Notes: a model not told the origin generated them from the sequence alone. 64,000 nt of DNA from Holacanthus passer (GCA_025331565.1 JAFREQ010000012.1:13010501-13074500), one strand, 5' to 3'; positions 37,901-49,999 are shown, counted from the stretch's first letter. Made by a program: numbers and translations.

Positions 37901-39418
37901 AACAAATCCTCAGCTCTGTATTATCACATCTTGATATAGGCAAACACCCCTTCTCCCTATATATGTGTTTGTTGTATGTAAAATAAGTACAAGCTGCTGA
38001 ACCTGGCCCAGTGTGCCTCGGATTCACGGTTTACTATATTTGCTCCATCAATAGACAAACAGGAGAGACACAGTGATCAGCTGCTCATATCAAATTACAG
38101 CCACCAAGAATAACAGCTCACAAGTTGCATACTGGCAGTGAAACAGGGGAATCATGGATGAGCCAGATGTCAAGGATGTGCATCAGAAAAAAAAAATGGA
38201 CAAAAGCAACTTAAACCTTTAGAATAATTTGAAAGATTCTGTAATTAACATTATAAATGGCTTTAATATGTGTAGCATTTGGAATATATGTTTTGTCCTT
38301 GCTTGAATGAAGTACTTTGAATTGTGGTAATTGTAAAATAGCAGCTTTAACTGTTTAACTGTTTGCAGGTCTACAGATCTAATCGCAGTCTGGCATCTAT
38401 ACCGTCCTCCTCTGTCAGTCACACCAGCAAAGACCTCAGGCTTGCAAAGGTAAAGCCCCAGTGAGGATCATTTTCCTTCATACAGATCCTGCAGGAGAAA
38501 TAAACTGCGTGTGTTTCAGATGGCTGCTGTGGTGTGCACCAGCTTCCTCCTGGCCTGGACGCCGTACGCTGCCGTGTCTCTGATCTCTGCACTCATTCCC
38601 AGAGATGAGCAAGAGTCTACCGATGTGGCCTCCAGCTCTCCAAACGCTCCAAAGATGCTGGACATCCCATCGCTGCTCAACTGGACCGCGACAGAATATT
38701 ACAGACAGATCCCCTACAACCCTGAGAACAAGTGGAGTGAAGTGAAAAACACGAGTTCAGTGAGCGACACCACGTTCAGGTCCACGCTGGACAGACAAGC
38801 TGAGTCAATGACCAGGAGCCTCCAGCCATTCTCCTCTCTTCCACCTGCAGTCACCTTGATCCCTGCCATGTTCGCCAAGTCCCACTCCATGATTAACCCT
38901 TTCATCTACCAGATCATGAACAGGGAGTTCAGGGACGACGTCTACGTGATGGTGTTTGGCCAGGAGACGGCGGAGAGGAGGCGAATGCAGGGGAGGAAGG
39001 ACAGCTTCTATGAAAGTGAGGCACATGAGGAAACTTAACCAGCGTCCACTGTTTGTCTTTAATCAGAAATATAGTACAAGTTAAAGTTTTAAGTCTAATT
39101 TTTTTCTCTTGTCTTTAAGGGAGCATCAGTCTCTCGTACTGTCACAGCTGGAGGAGGAACAGGAGCAACCCCGTGTCTTGGTCTGTGGAAAGAAAACACA
39201 GGAATGTGAAGAAACAGAAGAACCAAGGGAGCATCAGCGGGACTCATAATATCTCAGTGGGGCCTGATAATTTGGACTTTACCTCCTCGGACACTCAAGG
39301 CAACATGGAGAGACAGTGTAGCACCAGTGGACGGAGAGATCTGAGATGGTCCATATCCAGCATCTCACTGTCTGATAGACAGGTAGACAGGCAGGCAGAC
39401 AGGCAGACAGATAGATAG
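34951..39418 (+). CDS. Neuropsin (Opn5)-group non-visual opsin, long extracellular loop 3
   Basis: Retinal-binding seven-helix receptor of the Opn5/6/7/8/9 assemblage; the exact paralogue is not settled. Exons: 34951-35056, 35630-35780, 36406-36545, 36934-37072, 37221-37335, 38369-38449, 38520-39015, 39120-39418 (1527 bases, 508 residues, all phases agree). LSPSADLAVAIFLTFTG-VISVLGNG (TM1) and KKLRPPELMTINLAVCDFG (TM2) closely follow human OPN5. Cys98 and Cys175 form the usual disulfide pair. Glu169 is at the rhodopsin-181 position, and Lys364 in AMFAKSHSMINPFIYQ is the retinal Schiff-base lysine, so it should bind chromophore. Oddities: VDRC instead of DRY (122-124); roughly residues 271-350 between TM6 and TM7, far longer than in OPN5, with sites NWT and NTS; a GC splice donor after exon 3; and a C-tail ending in a microsatellite. 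Reading on through exon 7 instead gives a 416-residue form ending at 39038. Confidence 0.88.
35845..36300 (+). mobile_element. Short TIR-type element (GTTGGGAC family), opsin intron 2
   Basis: Begins AAGTTGGGACACTTTGTAAAAC. It carries TGACATATACTCAATTGAAA, TTGTGGACTGATCCAAAAAC, GGTTCATTGGTAACAGGTGA and GGTATGAAAGGTTCATCCTGG, all shared with 59069-59417 and, inverted, with 29067-29445. Its right part extends beyond the 59-kb copy (TACATGGGCTCAGGAAGACC), as in the gapdh copy. It starts 65 bases after the exon 2 donor. Confidence 0.75.
36546..36551 (+). other. GC-AG intron donor (opsin intron 3)
   Basis: The exon ends AGATACG and the intron starts GCAAGT. The next exon begins after CTCTCTAG at 36933 with GTCAATGGATC. 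Joining there gives LRYGQWIERRH, matching OPN5 LRYGVWLKRKH. No GT donor within a few bases preserves this frame, so a GC-AG intron is the best reading. Confidence 0.8.
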
Positions 39419-39658
39419 ATAAGCAGACAGACAAACAAACAGGCAGACAGACAGACAGATTAACAGAGAGACAGATAAATAGATAAGCAGACAGACAGAC
39501 AGATAGATAGATAAAAAGATATACAGACAGACGGATAAATAGATAGGCAGACAGACAGATGGACAGATAAATAGACAGACAGACAGATAAATAGATAAGC
39601 AGACAGACAGACAGATAGGCAGACAGACAGACAGTTAGATAAATAGATAGACAGACAC

Positions 39659-39705
<47 letters not shown>
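39379..39705. repeat. GACA/GATA microsatellite at the opsin 3' end
   Basis: Compound tetranucleotide array of GACA, GATA, GGCA and AGCA units, with a pure GATA tract at about 39660-39704. The opsin terminal exon enters it: the final residues DRQVDRQADRQTDR are GACA-coded and the stop TAG is supplied by GATAGATAG. The gene's AATAAA lies just beyond. Confidence 0.9.
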
Positions 39706-39707
<2 letters not shown>

Positions 39708-39725
39708 CTGTGCTGTGAAAACAAA

Positions 39726-39731
39726 AATAAA
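39726..39731 (+). terminator. Opsin poly(A) signal
   Basis: AATAAA follows immediately after the GATA array, so the array would be transcribed in the 3' UTR. It lies about 310 bases after the long-form stop. Confidence 0.6.
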
Positions 39732-39899
39732 CCTGTGTGGGTTAATGTTGGGTGTACAGGTCCTTTAAAAAACCCACTTTTAGTGCAGGTCTGAGCCACA
39801 ATAAAAACAAACCATTCCTGACTTCTACTCAAACCAAACAAACCATCTTCCCTCTCTTGTTGTCTTTCCTTTTTTAAAAACAACGTTGCTCCACGGTGA

Positions 39900-40320
39900 A
39901 CAAAGGGTTAACGGCTCAGGCGGCTTTGCTCGGGTATTTACGGTATCTGAGCTCCTTCTGCAGCCTGCGGTCGCATCTTTGTTGCCAGAACTTGACGCTT
40001 GACGCGTGACGCTGGATTTTCTCTCGTTATTCATTCAAGATCTGCGTCTGTTTCTTCCTTTAGCTGCGTTTTTGTTTTATCCTGCAGAACATCTCAGTCC
40101 AGCGTTGCCGCATTTTCTCGCCTCTTTTTTTTTGTCGGATGTTTTGTTAAGCGGCTCTGATCCATCAGGCGACGTCCAGACCTCTGAGCTTTAAGGATCA
40201 CAATCTTATTTATAAACGCTTATATAATCAGGTGGATCCTCGCGTCTCGAGCGCGCGACGCTCATTTAGCAGATCTTCATTATCGATCCATTCATCATAT
40301 AGAGATCATTTCAGTCCGTG
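39900..40320 (+). promoter_or_regulatory. iffo1: iffo1 CpG-rich promoter region
   Basis: CpG density rises sharply (GACGCTTGACGCGTGACGC at about 39992-40010; GCGTCTCGAGCGCGCGACGC at about 40241-40260) just before the GC-rich first exon. No TATA box is evident. Only about 170 bases separate it from the opsin poly(A) signal. Confidence 0.55.
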
Positions 40321-40362
40321 TTCATGCCAGATCTGCAGCGCTTTAGTTTTCCATACCATAGC

Positions 40363-43300
40363 ATGAATCCTGTGTTGGGGGCCAATACGCATCTCCAGCA
40401 GCACCCGCAGCACCTCCAGGACTCCCCCTCCGGCCTCCTGCCCGAAGCCGCTTTGGGCGCACCTGACCCCGCGTCCTTCCTGCTGGGCGAGCCGGGGCTA
40501 GATCACCCAGGGCCTGACTTCACCCCCTCCTCCTCTCAGACCTCACCTTTCCTCCACCACAACCACTACCAGCCCCGCACCGCCCCGCACCCCCCCGCAG
40601 CCATGGCCCTGAGGAACGACCTGGGCTCCAACATCAGCGTCCTCAAAACCCTCAATCTGAGGTTCAGGTGCTTTTTGGCCAAAGTGCACGAGCTGGAGCG
40701 CAGGAACAAGATTTTGGAGAAGCAGCTGCAACAGGCTCTGGATGCCAACAAGGGCTGTCAGGGTGGGTGCTGTGAGAGCAGGGTGCACACCCAGGAGACA
40801 GGCGTGCAGACCGGGTTTGTTGGGACCATCCCTCTCAGGCCTGGGTCCCTGCCCTTCCACAACACCAACAACTCAGCCAGGAGGCCCACCACCCTGTTCC
40901 CACCACCCCTCACCACCAGCCTTTCTGAAAACTGCACCTCCACCCAGGCCTCCTGTCACCCAGCCATCACCATCAGCCAGTCCTCTCCCTGTGTGGACTC
41001 CCCTGGATCTGGATCTAAAGGGGTCCCCAACACCAGCGCAGGCCAGGTGGGCTCCACCAACCCTCCTCCACGCTTCCTCCCCGGCACTATATGGTCCTAT
41101 AACCACACCCGCAAGTTTGGCCCCGGGGCAGAGCGTCTGACCAGCCCGGGGGTGTCCTGGATGCACCCTGATGGGGTCGGGGTCCAGATTGACACCATCA
41201 CCCCCGAGATAAGAGCCCTGTATAATGTCCTGGCCAAAGTGAAGAGGGAGAGGGACGAGTATAAACGCAGGTAACTGGAGTGAAACCCTTTTATTGCACT
41301 CATCTACAGGGCGCATGTAGTTTTCTTAAGTGTGTGTGATGCTCTACTTTGGAGGAATGAGCAGAGCTATAAAGCAGCTGCAGACCAGCTGTCTCCAACA
41401 AAAGCAGAGTCAGCACAAAGCCTCCATCCATCACCTCCAGCCTGACCCTGCATCCGCTTCACGTTTGACCACAGAGGCAGGTGCTGCTGCTAGAAATACA
41501 CTCAAAATATGAACTCCTCACCAGCTAAATATAAAGAGGAATGAAGGGCAAAGCTTAATAGAGACGTGTGAAGATCAGGCTGTGGCACAAATGTTCACTC
41601 CAAAGCTCCTGACTCACTCATGGGCGGCTTTGTTTACAGCATTATTAGGGAAAATCTATCCTGAAACAGAGCTCATATTGATTGTCCAGCAGGTTTTTAT
41701 GTTGTTTCTCAAGATGAAAGACTGATGACCGTCATCTAAAGACGAGTCCTGGAGGTGGTCCAGATCGGCCTCTGATTGAAAGAAGCTCTAGGAAGCTTTA
41801 ACAGCGGCCATAGTTGTTTTACAGGGACATATGGACATTTGTTATTCATTGCTGAAAGCCTTATAATTAAGGTTGGGCCCAGAGCTGAAATGGTTAGTCA
41901 GTTGGCTCAGTCATTTCTGTAACTGATTATTTGCTTCAGTCTGAAATAGTTACTGGTTCCAGCTTCTCTAAAAGTGAGATTCTTGTTGTTGTCCTGTTTC
42001 ATATGTGAATATTGTGATTTGAAGTTGTCACCTTGGGCTCTGACAGAGTGTGTCGGGCATTTTTGTGAAATTAATAGACAAAACAATCAGGAAAATAATC
42101 TGTATCTGAGCTGATAATGAAAATAATTCTTCATCGCTTCCATTGAATCTCAAACTTCTCTGAAGCCACAGTCACTTATTTCATCGTCAGTTTACCGAAC
42201 GGTGTGTCACCAGATGACATCACCAGTTCAAATCTGGATGCTCTGGTTTCCAGTACAGGGAGACAGCTGTCTGTTTGCAGATCACTGGAATAGTACAATG
42301 TGAACTCTCGTCTAGGGTGGATTTCCCCTTTTAAATTTTTGGAGAAAACAGCCCACGTTTAAATTCTCTTGTGAGTTTGAAGGACATGTGACAGTTATGG
42401 ATTTTGTATTCTCTGCCCCGAGTGAACTGCAGTTCCAGCACATTCATCACTGAATTCCCTCATATTATGTCCAAATGAGCAGCCATGCATTCTTCACAGA
42501 GGGGATCTTGATCACAGTGGGCTCTGTGAACACAAGGACAAGGACGACACAAACTGCCCGACAGAGTGTGACATCAGACACACGAGACTTGAGAGAGGAT
42601 TATTCTCTGACCTACCTTGTCCCACTCAGTGTTGTAATCAGTTTCTGTTGAGACTTTTGTAAGAAAGCAAATGACGATTATTGTCATTACTAATCGTTTA
42701 GTCTATTAAATGGCAAAAAATTGCCAATAATCCTCATCACAATTTCTCAAAGTGATGTCTTTAAATTGCTTTTTTTTGTCCAACCAACAGCCCAAAACAT
42801 CTATCAAACTGTCATAAATGACGAAGAAAAGCAGCAAGCCCTTTACATTTGAGAAGCCAGATTAAAAACGACTGAAACGATAAATCGATTATCACAATCT
42901 CATGATGCCTGTCTAACTAATCGTTGCAGCTCTGTTGTGAGGGGTCTGGGTTGTTTCTCAAACTGTCAGCTTACTGTAGGTATGAGTTTACCTCGGAACA
43001 ATGGGGACAAACAAGCCTGTTTCTCCAAGTCAAACTCACTCCTTCAGATTCATGGCCTTTACATATGCAGTCAGATATTTCTGACAGATCTCAAGATCAC
43101 AGATCTATTGTTGTTGTTAGTCATTTTCATATCTACTTGAGAACCTAAACTCGCATTTGAATTCAGTTATCTTGAAGGTTTTGGTACCTTTTTAAATTTT
43201 TCACCATCCTCTAGCTCTTTTACTGATTCCACTTTTCTTCTTTCATTCAAGGACAAGTAATGCTTCTCCCTCTTCTTCCCCTGTACACTCCCTCTGTCCT

Positions 43301-45018
43301 CGCTCCCCCCACTCTGCCCATCACACTTTCACCTTCTCTTTCTCACATGAACCCTCCACTATCCCACACACTTCCTCTCTCTCTCTCTCTCTGTCCTGTG
43401 CTCTCTCCTCTCCCCCTGCTCACCCCCCTCTTCACACTCCACACTGTATCTGCAATGCAGCATGCACTGCAAACTGTAACTGCTGGATGGGGGCTTGGCT
43501 TGCAGAAGGAAGCACTTGTCTGCTTTCTGCACGCTCTCACCTTACCGATCAAACAAGCATCCTCTCAGACAACAACAACTCCAGTTTCATGACTCAGTTT
43601 CTTTCGGATTTAGTATTCCCTGAAGGGCTCGACGTGCTGCAGCATTCTGCATTTAAAACAGCATTTATATAAGAGACTCTGCAGTGAGTGGATTTCCCCC
43701 GGGCATGTGTGTTGTATGAAGTCACAGAATCTGAGCTCACATACAGGATCTGTGCTCAGGCTTTTAAATGTATTAAAGCTCAGACTCATGAGTCAATCAT
43801 CTGAGCTGCACCAGAGTGGCACACAATTAATCAAACAAGCAATTCATCAGCCAGTGAATAAGCAAATCACTCACTCACACTTTTACACCTGGTTGTTTAA
43901 TTCATATTCAGATTTGCATTCTAATATAATTTAACTGAACTGCATCTACGTTTTGGTTCGGATTGGTTTTCGGTTTTTCGGTTCAGGTCCGGATTGAAAT
44001 CCAGTTGCCATTTTTTGTGCATCTAAAATGGAAATCCAGCATCTGACAGTCAACCGTTTTGTGTCATTCCTGCTTTTGTAAATGATGGTGGCTGACCCTG
44101 CAATTGCAGTTTAATAGGGTGGTTTTAAAGGAGCCCTTTGGAGTTTTCTTGTAAACAAACAAAAGTTATGTTCATGCTCAGTGTTACTCACCAAAATGTG
44201 TTTATCCTGGAGCTCTAACAAATGTGACAAGTGTGTTTCCTTCCTCATAAAACATTTGCAAAGCCGATTCTCTTTAAAGTCCAGCATCCTGTATATTCAC
44301 GTTTACTTCCTAGCAGTGATCAGTGCAATAGTCTTAAACCATGACCTGCATGTGTGTGCACAAGATAAAGGAAATGGGGACCCACTTGCACAAACAACTC
44401 CACAGCAGCACGAAAACTCCAAAGGGAGTTCCACAGGGAACCTTTGAGGGAATTAAATGTCACGTTAGATATATTTTATGTGAAGAGTAGATGCCTTTTT
44501 CAACAGCAGAGCTTTACCCACAAATCAGCCAGGTTATTGCAGATATATTGGTATTGTTGTATATATGTCAACAGCAGTACAGAAATGCCAAACTAGGCAT
44601 CAGATATTTTAGAAATTGTGTCACCTGCACATAACTTTTGCTGCTGCTGTCAAACCATGCATGCTCCCAATGCGTCTAATTCTAAAGTCTGTGTCTGCTT
44701 TTTGGTGAATCCTGAACAACAGTGTCATGTCATGATGTGTGTCAGGAGGAATTTGATTGTGAGTTGTAGTTTGGCAAGACAGATGCACTTACAACTGTAT
44801 AAAATCTTGTACATGGGTCCGCACATATTGATATCGACACAACAATGGATGAAACCCTTGGCCTGTATGTTCTTCATCTGTTTGTTCTCTCTTTTCATTA
44901 AGACATGGACTAAAACCTTATGTATGTGTGTCTCTTAGATGGGAAGAAGAATACACTATGAGGATGGATCTGCAACAGAAAATTGCAGACCTACAAGAGG
45001 TAACATTCTGTAGTCCTT

Positions 45019-45050
<32 letters not shown>

Positions 45051-47847
45051 GACATGGCTGAAGACCAACAATGCGGTGTGTCTTAACTGAAGGCTTCTTT
45101 ACTTCACATTTGACAGCTTTGGCATCAGCATGACTCATTTAAAACATCCAAAATAAATTGTTAGGTGTGACCCTTCAGATATGGCCCAGTTAAATTTAAA
45201 ATACCATGAACATACCATGCGTGTTTCCCTGGCCTGCCGATAGTAATCAGAGAGTCAGTGGTTACAAACAGCCTCGATGTTTGATTTAATTTAAACTGGG
45301 ATAGTTTAAATACAGCGTATACTACAGCTGATACAGTGGGAGGCAGCAAGTTCTCACTCTGCTCCTTTGTGCAGCATCCATCATTACCATCATCGTTGGA
45401 CTCTTTTGTTATTGTTTTTCTTTTTTCTTTAACCAATGACTATCACTGCTTAAAGTGTTAGACTGTTCTCATTCTCATTGCTATATTTGTACTTCCTTCC
45501 AACAAACGGTTGGATTTCCTGTTGATTTCCTTTGTGTGTGCGTGTGGGTAGGTAGGTGTGTGCATGCATGTGTGTACACATACCTGCATGTTTGCACGTT
45601 TACTGATGCCAGGAATCTGCACCTTACCCCATTTAGCAGGTGGTGCCACATTAACATGAGATCACAAGCAGCAAAAACCGCATGAGACTCAAAAAGACCT
45701 GACCAACATTGTAGCGCACATGAATAAGAGAGCAGGAAGAGGAGAATTATGATGCCATCAGACAAATGTAGAGCTCCTCAGAGAACATTATGCATTTAGA
45801 ATTTACAATGTTTCCGTGCAGATAAAAGCTTTTACTTTGTTGATGACCTCTGCTCACATGATGCAACCTGTAATTTCCACTAAAGACAGAGACGTGTCGG
45901 CCCACTCTGTGTGTGGGCATGTTTGCACTTACATGTACACGTGTGTTCTTTATGACTTCCTTAATGTGGGCAGGACCTGCAGGAGAGTGAAGGCTGTCAG
46001 GACGAGCTGGCTCTCAGGGTTCAGCAGCTGAAGGCAGAGCTGGTTCTCTTCAAAGGCCTCATGAGCAATGTGAGCACAGCACAACCCACACAGTCACATA
46101 CTTGTCATATATACTCATAACTATGCTCTTTAGCAGTAATGTTCCTTCCCTCTTAATGGATGGACTGTGATGATATTATTATTTCCCCGTAATAAGAAAC
46201 CCTCTGAGTGTGACATTTCAAAGAAAACTCCACAATCAGTCACGTTTTCAGTGTCAATGAGCCACTTGATAATTCATACATCAGTAATAAGCCATTAACT
46301 TTGGGCTGCCATGTTTGTTGCCAGAGCAGAAAAATATCTGGCATGGTTTATCCTCTTCCAGCTTGTCTTTTTAGCCAGCCCTTTAATTTATGAGGAAGAT
46401 CCCAGGACTATTTGACCACTTAATACTCAGAAAAGGGCTGCAGAGCTCTGACTTCACATCCATTAATTAAAAACTTAGCATTTACGCCTCCAGACTTGAT
46501 GGATTATTAAACCCAAACTCAACATAGATTATTTACACCTGCATTATTATTAAATAGAAACACGTATATGTAATTGAAACACAAGGTCATGCTAGAAGAG
46601 GCTATATAATTATTGGGGTTTTTTTTATAATAGTGATTTGTTAGCATTTGTAAAAGAGTAGATAGAAGTGTTTTCCTAGTAGGTCTCCCCATCCCTTTGT
46701 CTTATCTGGTTCCCTCCATCTTCTCTGTAGAACCTGTCGGAGTTGGACAGTAAGATCCAGGAGAAAGCCATGAAGGTGGACATGGACATCTGCCGCAGGA
46801 TCGATATCACCGCTCGTCTCTGTGACGTCGCTCAGCAGAGGAACTGTGAGGATGTGATCCAGATGTACCAGGTACCAGGAAGTTAATGTTCTCTTATCTG
46901 GTTATTTTATTTGAGTCACTTCCTGTGAAAGTTTGTCTTGTATATTGATGCTTGTGGGCTGATCTTTTTAAGCTGAATCCTGATTATATCCCTGCAGGTT
47001 CCTAACAACCAATCATCCCTAAACTGCCGCCGGAAACAAACTCCGCTGTCCTTCAACGGGAGTGAGTGTGACGAACCTGTCAGCACTTCTGAAAGCGATG
47101 GAGGCGTGGTCAAAGACGAAGAGCACTGTGGCTCATCAGCCAACCAGATCAATGAGGAGATGCAGAGGATGCTGAACCAACTGTGAGTCTGACTTTGAAA
47201 TGTGATGATATTAGTGTCCTTCAGTCCTGCAGCTCGGCTAATTATTTTCCAATGTGTGTTTTTATTTGAAGGCGGGAATGTGAGTTTGAGGATGATTGCG
47301 ACAGTCTGGCCTGGGAGGAGACTGAAGAGACGCTGCTTCTTTGGGAGGACTTCCCAGGATGCACTCTGCCTCCTGACCCCACCCACCCACCAGGAGAGGT
47401 AGGCTGTGGTTTCTATGAGATCTCTGAGCTCTGTTTTTAAAGAGTGGATCTAAGTACATGAACGAACAAACGCAACAGCTAATGCAGTCCAGTACCACAG
47501 CTGCAACATATAAGATACTGTGAAGCTTGTAATGCTCAAATTGGAGAAATGCTGATTCAGCTCTGTGGTCTTTTTTTTTTTTTAGATGTGTTGGATTGCA
47601 TGTCTGTGTCCACACACTCGATGCAGTGAATGCCTAATTCAGTCAGGAGAACAATGAGAAAGCAGAATTTTTGTTTCTGACAGTTTTTATCACACGTCAT
47701 CCTACAAACAGCTGCATGAATGTTGATGTTGTCGGTTCAGATTTCAAGGAAGCTTTTAAAGTCCTGACGTCATGAATGGAATTGATGTGGAGTCCAATCC
47801 ACTGACCTTCATCGCTCTACTGTGGCGGGGGCCGTTTCAGGACGAAA

Positions 47848-47882
<35 letters not shown>

Positions 47883-49396
47883 AGACAGATGCAGTGTCTG
47901 GCTTGTATTGGTGTACAGTGTGTTTGTTTCCAAGAAATGCATGTAGGTGTTTGTTTTCATTCAGCGGCTGTGTGGTATTTGAACAGACTGCAAAGGGAGA
48001 AGTTGCATTAGTCAGTGAAATTGAAGCTGATGGAAGCATAAAGCCAGCTGTGTTTTAATAGCCGTGTAACTTCACTTACTGACTGATTGTGTGATGATTA
48101 GCACACAAACACATGTTGGTACAATTGAACATGTGTGTGCTCATATGCAGACCTGCTCAAAATATCTGTCTTCTCTCTTTCTCTCTACCAGGAGGACTGT
48201 CTGGAAAAGGTGATTAATGACACTGAATGTCTTTTCAAGTCCAGAGAGAAGGAATACCAAGAGACAATTGACCAGATTGAGGTCAGACACTTGCTCCGTA
48301 TTAAATTAAGAATACCTTAAATAACGTCCCTGTTCATGTATTTTGCTTGTTTTTTCTTTCCTTCTTGTGTCCATGTACATCGAGCTTCTAATACCACATT
48401 TCTTATGTCTCATGCAGGCGCCTAACATTTGTGCCGACTAGTGTTGCCTGCAAATTCACAAAAGTGGTGGTTTTAATGGTGCATTAAGTTGCTTTGATAA
48501 ATTCTTTAATCAAGGTCCAAGAGCCTCTTGGCTTGCATTTGTCCTTCCTGTTTTCTTGCACTGCATGTTCTTTTAATCTCCCACATGTGTAATCAAACAA
48601 ATGATTGTTTACTTAGACATGACATAAAAACTGTGTGAAGCATGCGTGCAGCCAGCACCTCATAGTTGTGCAGAAGTACAGTAAATAGAATTTTTTTTAT
48701 GGCATTATGCCTGACTTCGTGTTTTCTGGCTCCAGCTGGAACTGGCCACAGCAAAGAGCGACATGAACCGACATCTGCACGAGTACATGGAGATGTGCTC
48801 GATGAAGAGAGGCCTAGATGTTCAGATGGAGACATGCAGGAGACTCATCACACAGACAGGAGACAGGTGAGGCACACTCACACTCACTCTACATTATCTA
48901 TCTGCCAGTCCTCCCTGTCCAAATTATGTTTCCTTTGGTAACGCTTTATTTTAATGGTCCTTTAGTTTGCTTGAGTAACATTGTAAATCCCCCCTGTAGT
49001 ATTTACAAGCAATGTTCAATGATTTTATAAATGGTACAAAATGTAATATAGTGTAGTTGTGTGCAGCTATGAGGACATGCTCATTAATGTACAGCATTTG
49101 TCAACAGTCATAATTATGAAGACATATTTTATATTCATCCATTATTGCTTTATACAGCAGTTTCCACCGATGATGATCCACAGGAGAAGTTATAGATGTT
49201 GACAGAGACATCAATACATCAATAGATACTTACAACTGCTTACAGCTACAGAAGCTGTTATATTTTTTAAAATATCTTAATTTCTGTCTCTCACAGTAAC
49301 TCTGCAGCACCTGCCTCCGCTGAGGACAGTGACCAGAGAGAGAGCGACCGGTCTTCAGCATCTCCACCTTCTTCCTCCAGCGCTGGGAGATCTTGA
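40363..49396 (+). CDS. iffo1: Intermediate filament family orphan 1
   Basis: Nucleoplasmic lamin-related rod-domain protein; the mammalian protein is known from DNA-break repair and lamin association. Exons: 40363-41270, 44939-44999, 45974-46069, 46731-46871, 46998-47182, 47272-47398, 48192-48281, 48736-48866, 49297-49396, giving 612 residues; human has about 559. Start 40363 (MNPVLGANTHL) aligns with human MNPLFGPN; an in-frame ATG at 40324 would add 13 residues. Proline-rich head, then coil 1A AALRNDLGSNI-like segment LKTLNLRFRCFLAKVHELER, a long Ser/Pro linker, GVGVQIDTITPEIRALYNVL, coil KAMKVDMDICRRIDITARL, the acidic block LRECEFEDDCDSLAWEETEE, and coil HLHEYMEMCSMKRGLDVQME. It ends SASPPSSSSAGRS. 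Intron 1 is 3.7 kb. Phases all agree. Confidence 0.95.
41870..42130 (-). repeat. Dispersed teleost repeat (GTTGCAGCTCT family), iffo1 intron 1
   Basis: Carries TTGTCACCTTGGGCTCTGAC, GGGCATTTTTGTGAAATTAA and AGACAAAACAATCAGGAAAA in the orientation of the 11330 and 13060 copies. Confidence 0.65.
42650..42937 (+). repeat. Dispersed teleost repeat (same family, opposite strand), iffo1 intron 1
   Basis: Most complete copy in the window. It runs from CGATTATTGTCATTACTAAT through TTAAATTGCTTTTTTTTGTC, CAACCAACAGCCCAAAACAT and ACATTTGAGAAGCCAGATTA to CTAACTAATCGTTGCAGCTC. Together with 41870-42130 it forms an inverted pair about 0.5 kb apart. Confidence 0.7.
43260..43450. repeat. Pyrimidine-rich low-complexity tract, iffo1 intron 1
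   Basis: Almost uninterrupted C/T with CTCTCTCT units on the top strand. A long reading frame here is a composition artefact. Confidence 0.7.
45020..45044. repeat. TG microsatellite, iffo1 intron 2
   Basis: An uninterrupted TGTG run starting about 20 bases after the exon 2 donor at 45000. Confidence 0.85.
47849..47880. repeat. CA microsatellite, iffo1 intron 6
   Basis: A perfect ACAC run of about 16 units. Confidence 0.9.
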
Positions 49397-49495
49397 CACT
49401 TCCTCACTCCGGCAGCAACGGGGGCCGTGGTCATGTGACTTCCACTGCATCCAGCAACAGTACCACACCAACGCAATACACACCTGTAACTATAG

Positions 49496-49999
49496 ACGCA
49501 TTTCCACTACATGGTACGGCTTGACTCTGCTTGACTCAACTCACTTTTGGTACCAGATACTTTCCATACCTCTCAATTTCATTTTCCGCTGCAGATAGTA
49601 TCCCTCAACGTAGGCGGGATTCTTAGCTGATCGTGAAACTGCTGTGACATTATCTTCAACACAAACACACAAACACAGGAGCAATGGAGGATATCGAAGC
49701 TGCTGTTTGTCACAGCGAGGAGACAAACTTTGTTTCAGAAAAGGCTGAATGCAGCAAGACAAAAGAAGAAAAAAACAGGAGAGTTTGAGAAATCCTGCAT
49801 CAGAGCGCAGACAACAAGATGATTGCTCCAGGTCTGCAGTGTTTTTACTCCACCTTTTAATATCTGCTCAGCTCGCTTGGAAACTCAACCGAGGTGATAC
49901 TGAAAAAAGTACCAGGTACTGTCTACAACTTTTGACCGTGGGAAATCCAAAAAAGAGCGAATTGAGTCGAGCTGAGTTGTACCATGCAGTGGAAACACG
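49496..49999. mobile_element. MITE-type element with long inverted ends, iffo1 3' UTR region
   Basis: The left end CGCATTTCCACTACATGGTA and the reverse complement of the right end CGTGTTTCCACTGCATGGTA match closely. Both continue into related GACTC/ACTCAACTCACTTTT-like sequence for about 45 bases. Interior blocks include TTTTGGTACCAGATACTTTC and AAAAGTACCAGGTACTGTC. The pattern is familiar from non-autonomous teleost elements, probably PIF/Harbinger-like. No clear target duplication was seen. Confidence 0.7.

Noticed and set aside
39379..39705. CRISPR-like repeat array
   Set aside because: It is a compound tetranucleotide microsatellite in a vertebrate genome, with no unique spacers of even length.
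39460..39883. Bottom-strand frames made of YLSIYLSI repeats
   Set aside because: They are translations of the GATA/GACA array in the opsin 3' UTR.
43260..43592. 110-residue Pro/Leu/Ser-rich frame in iffo1 intron 1
   Set aside because: The composition comes from a CT-rich tract; there is no splice signal that would join it in phase to iffo1 and no homologue recognised.
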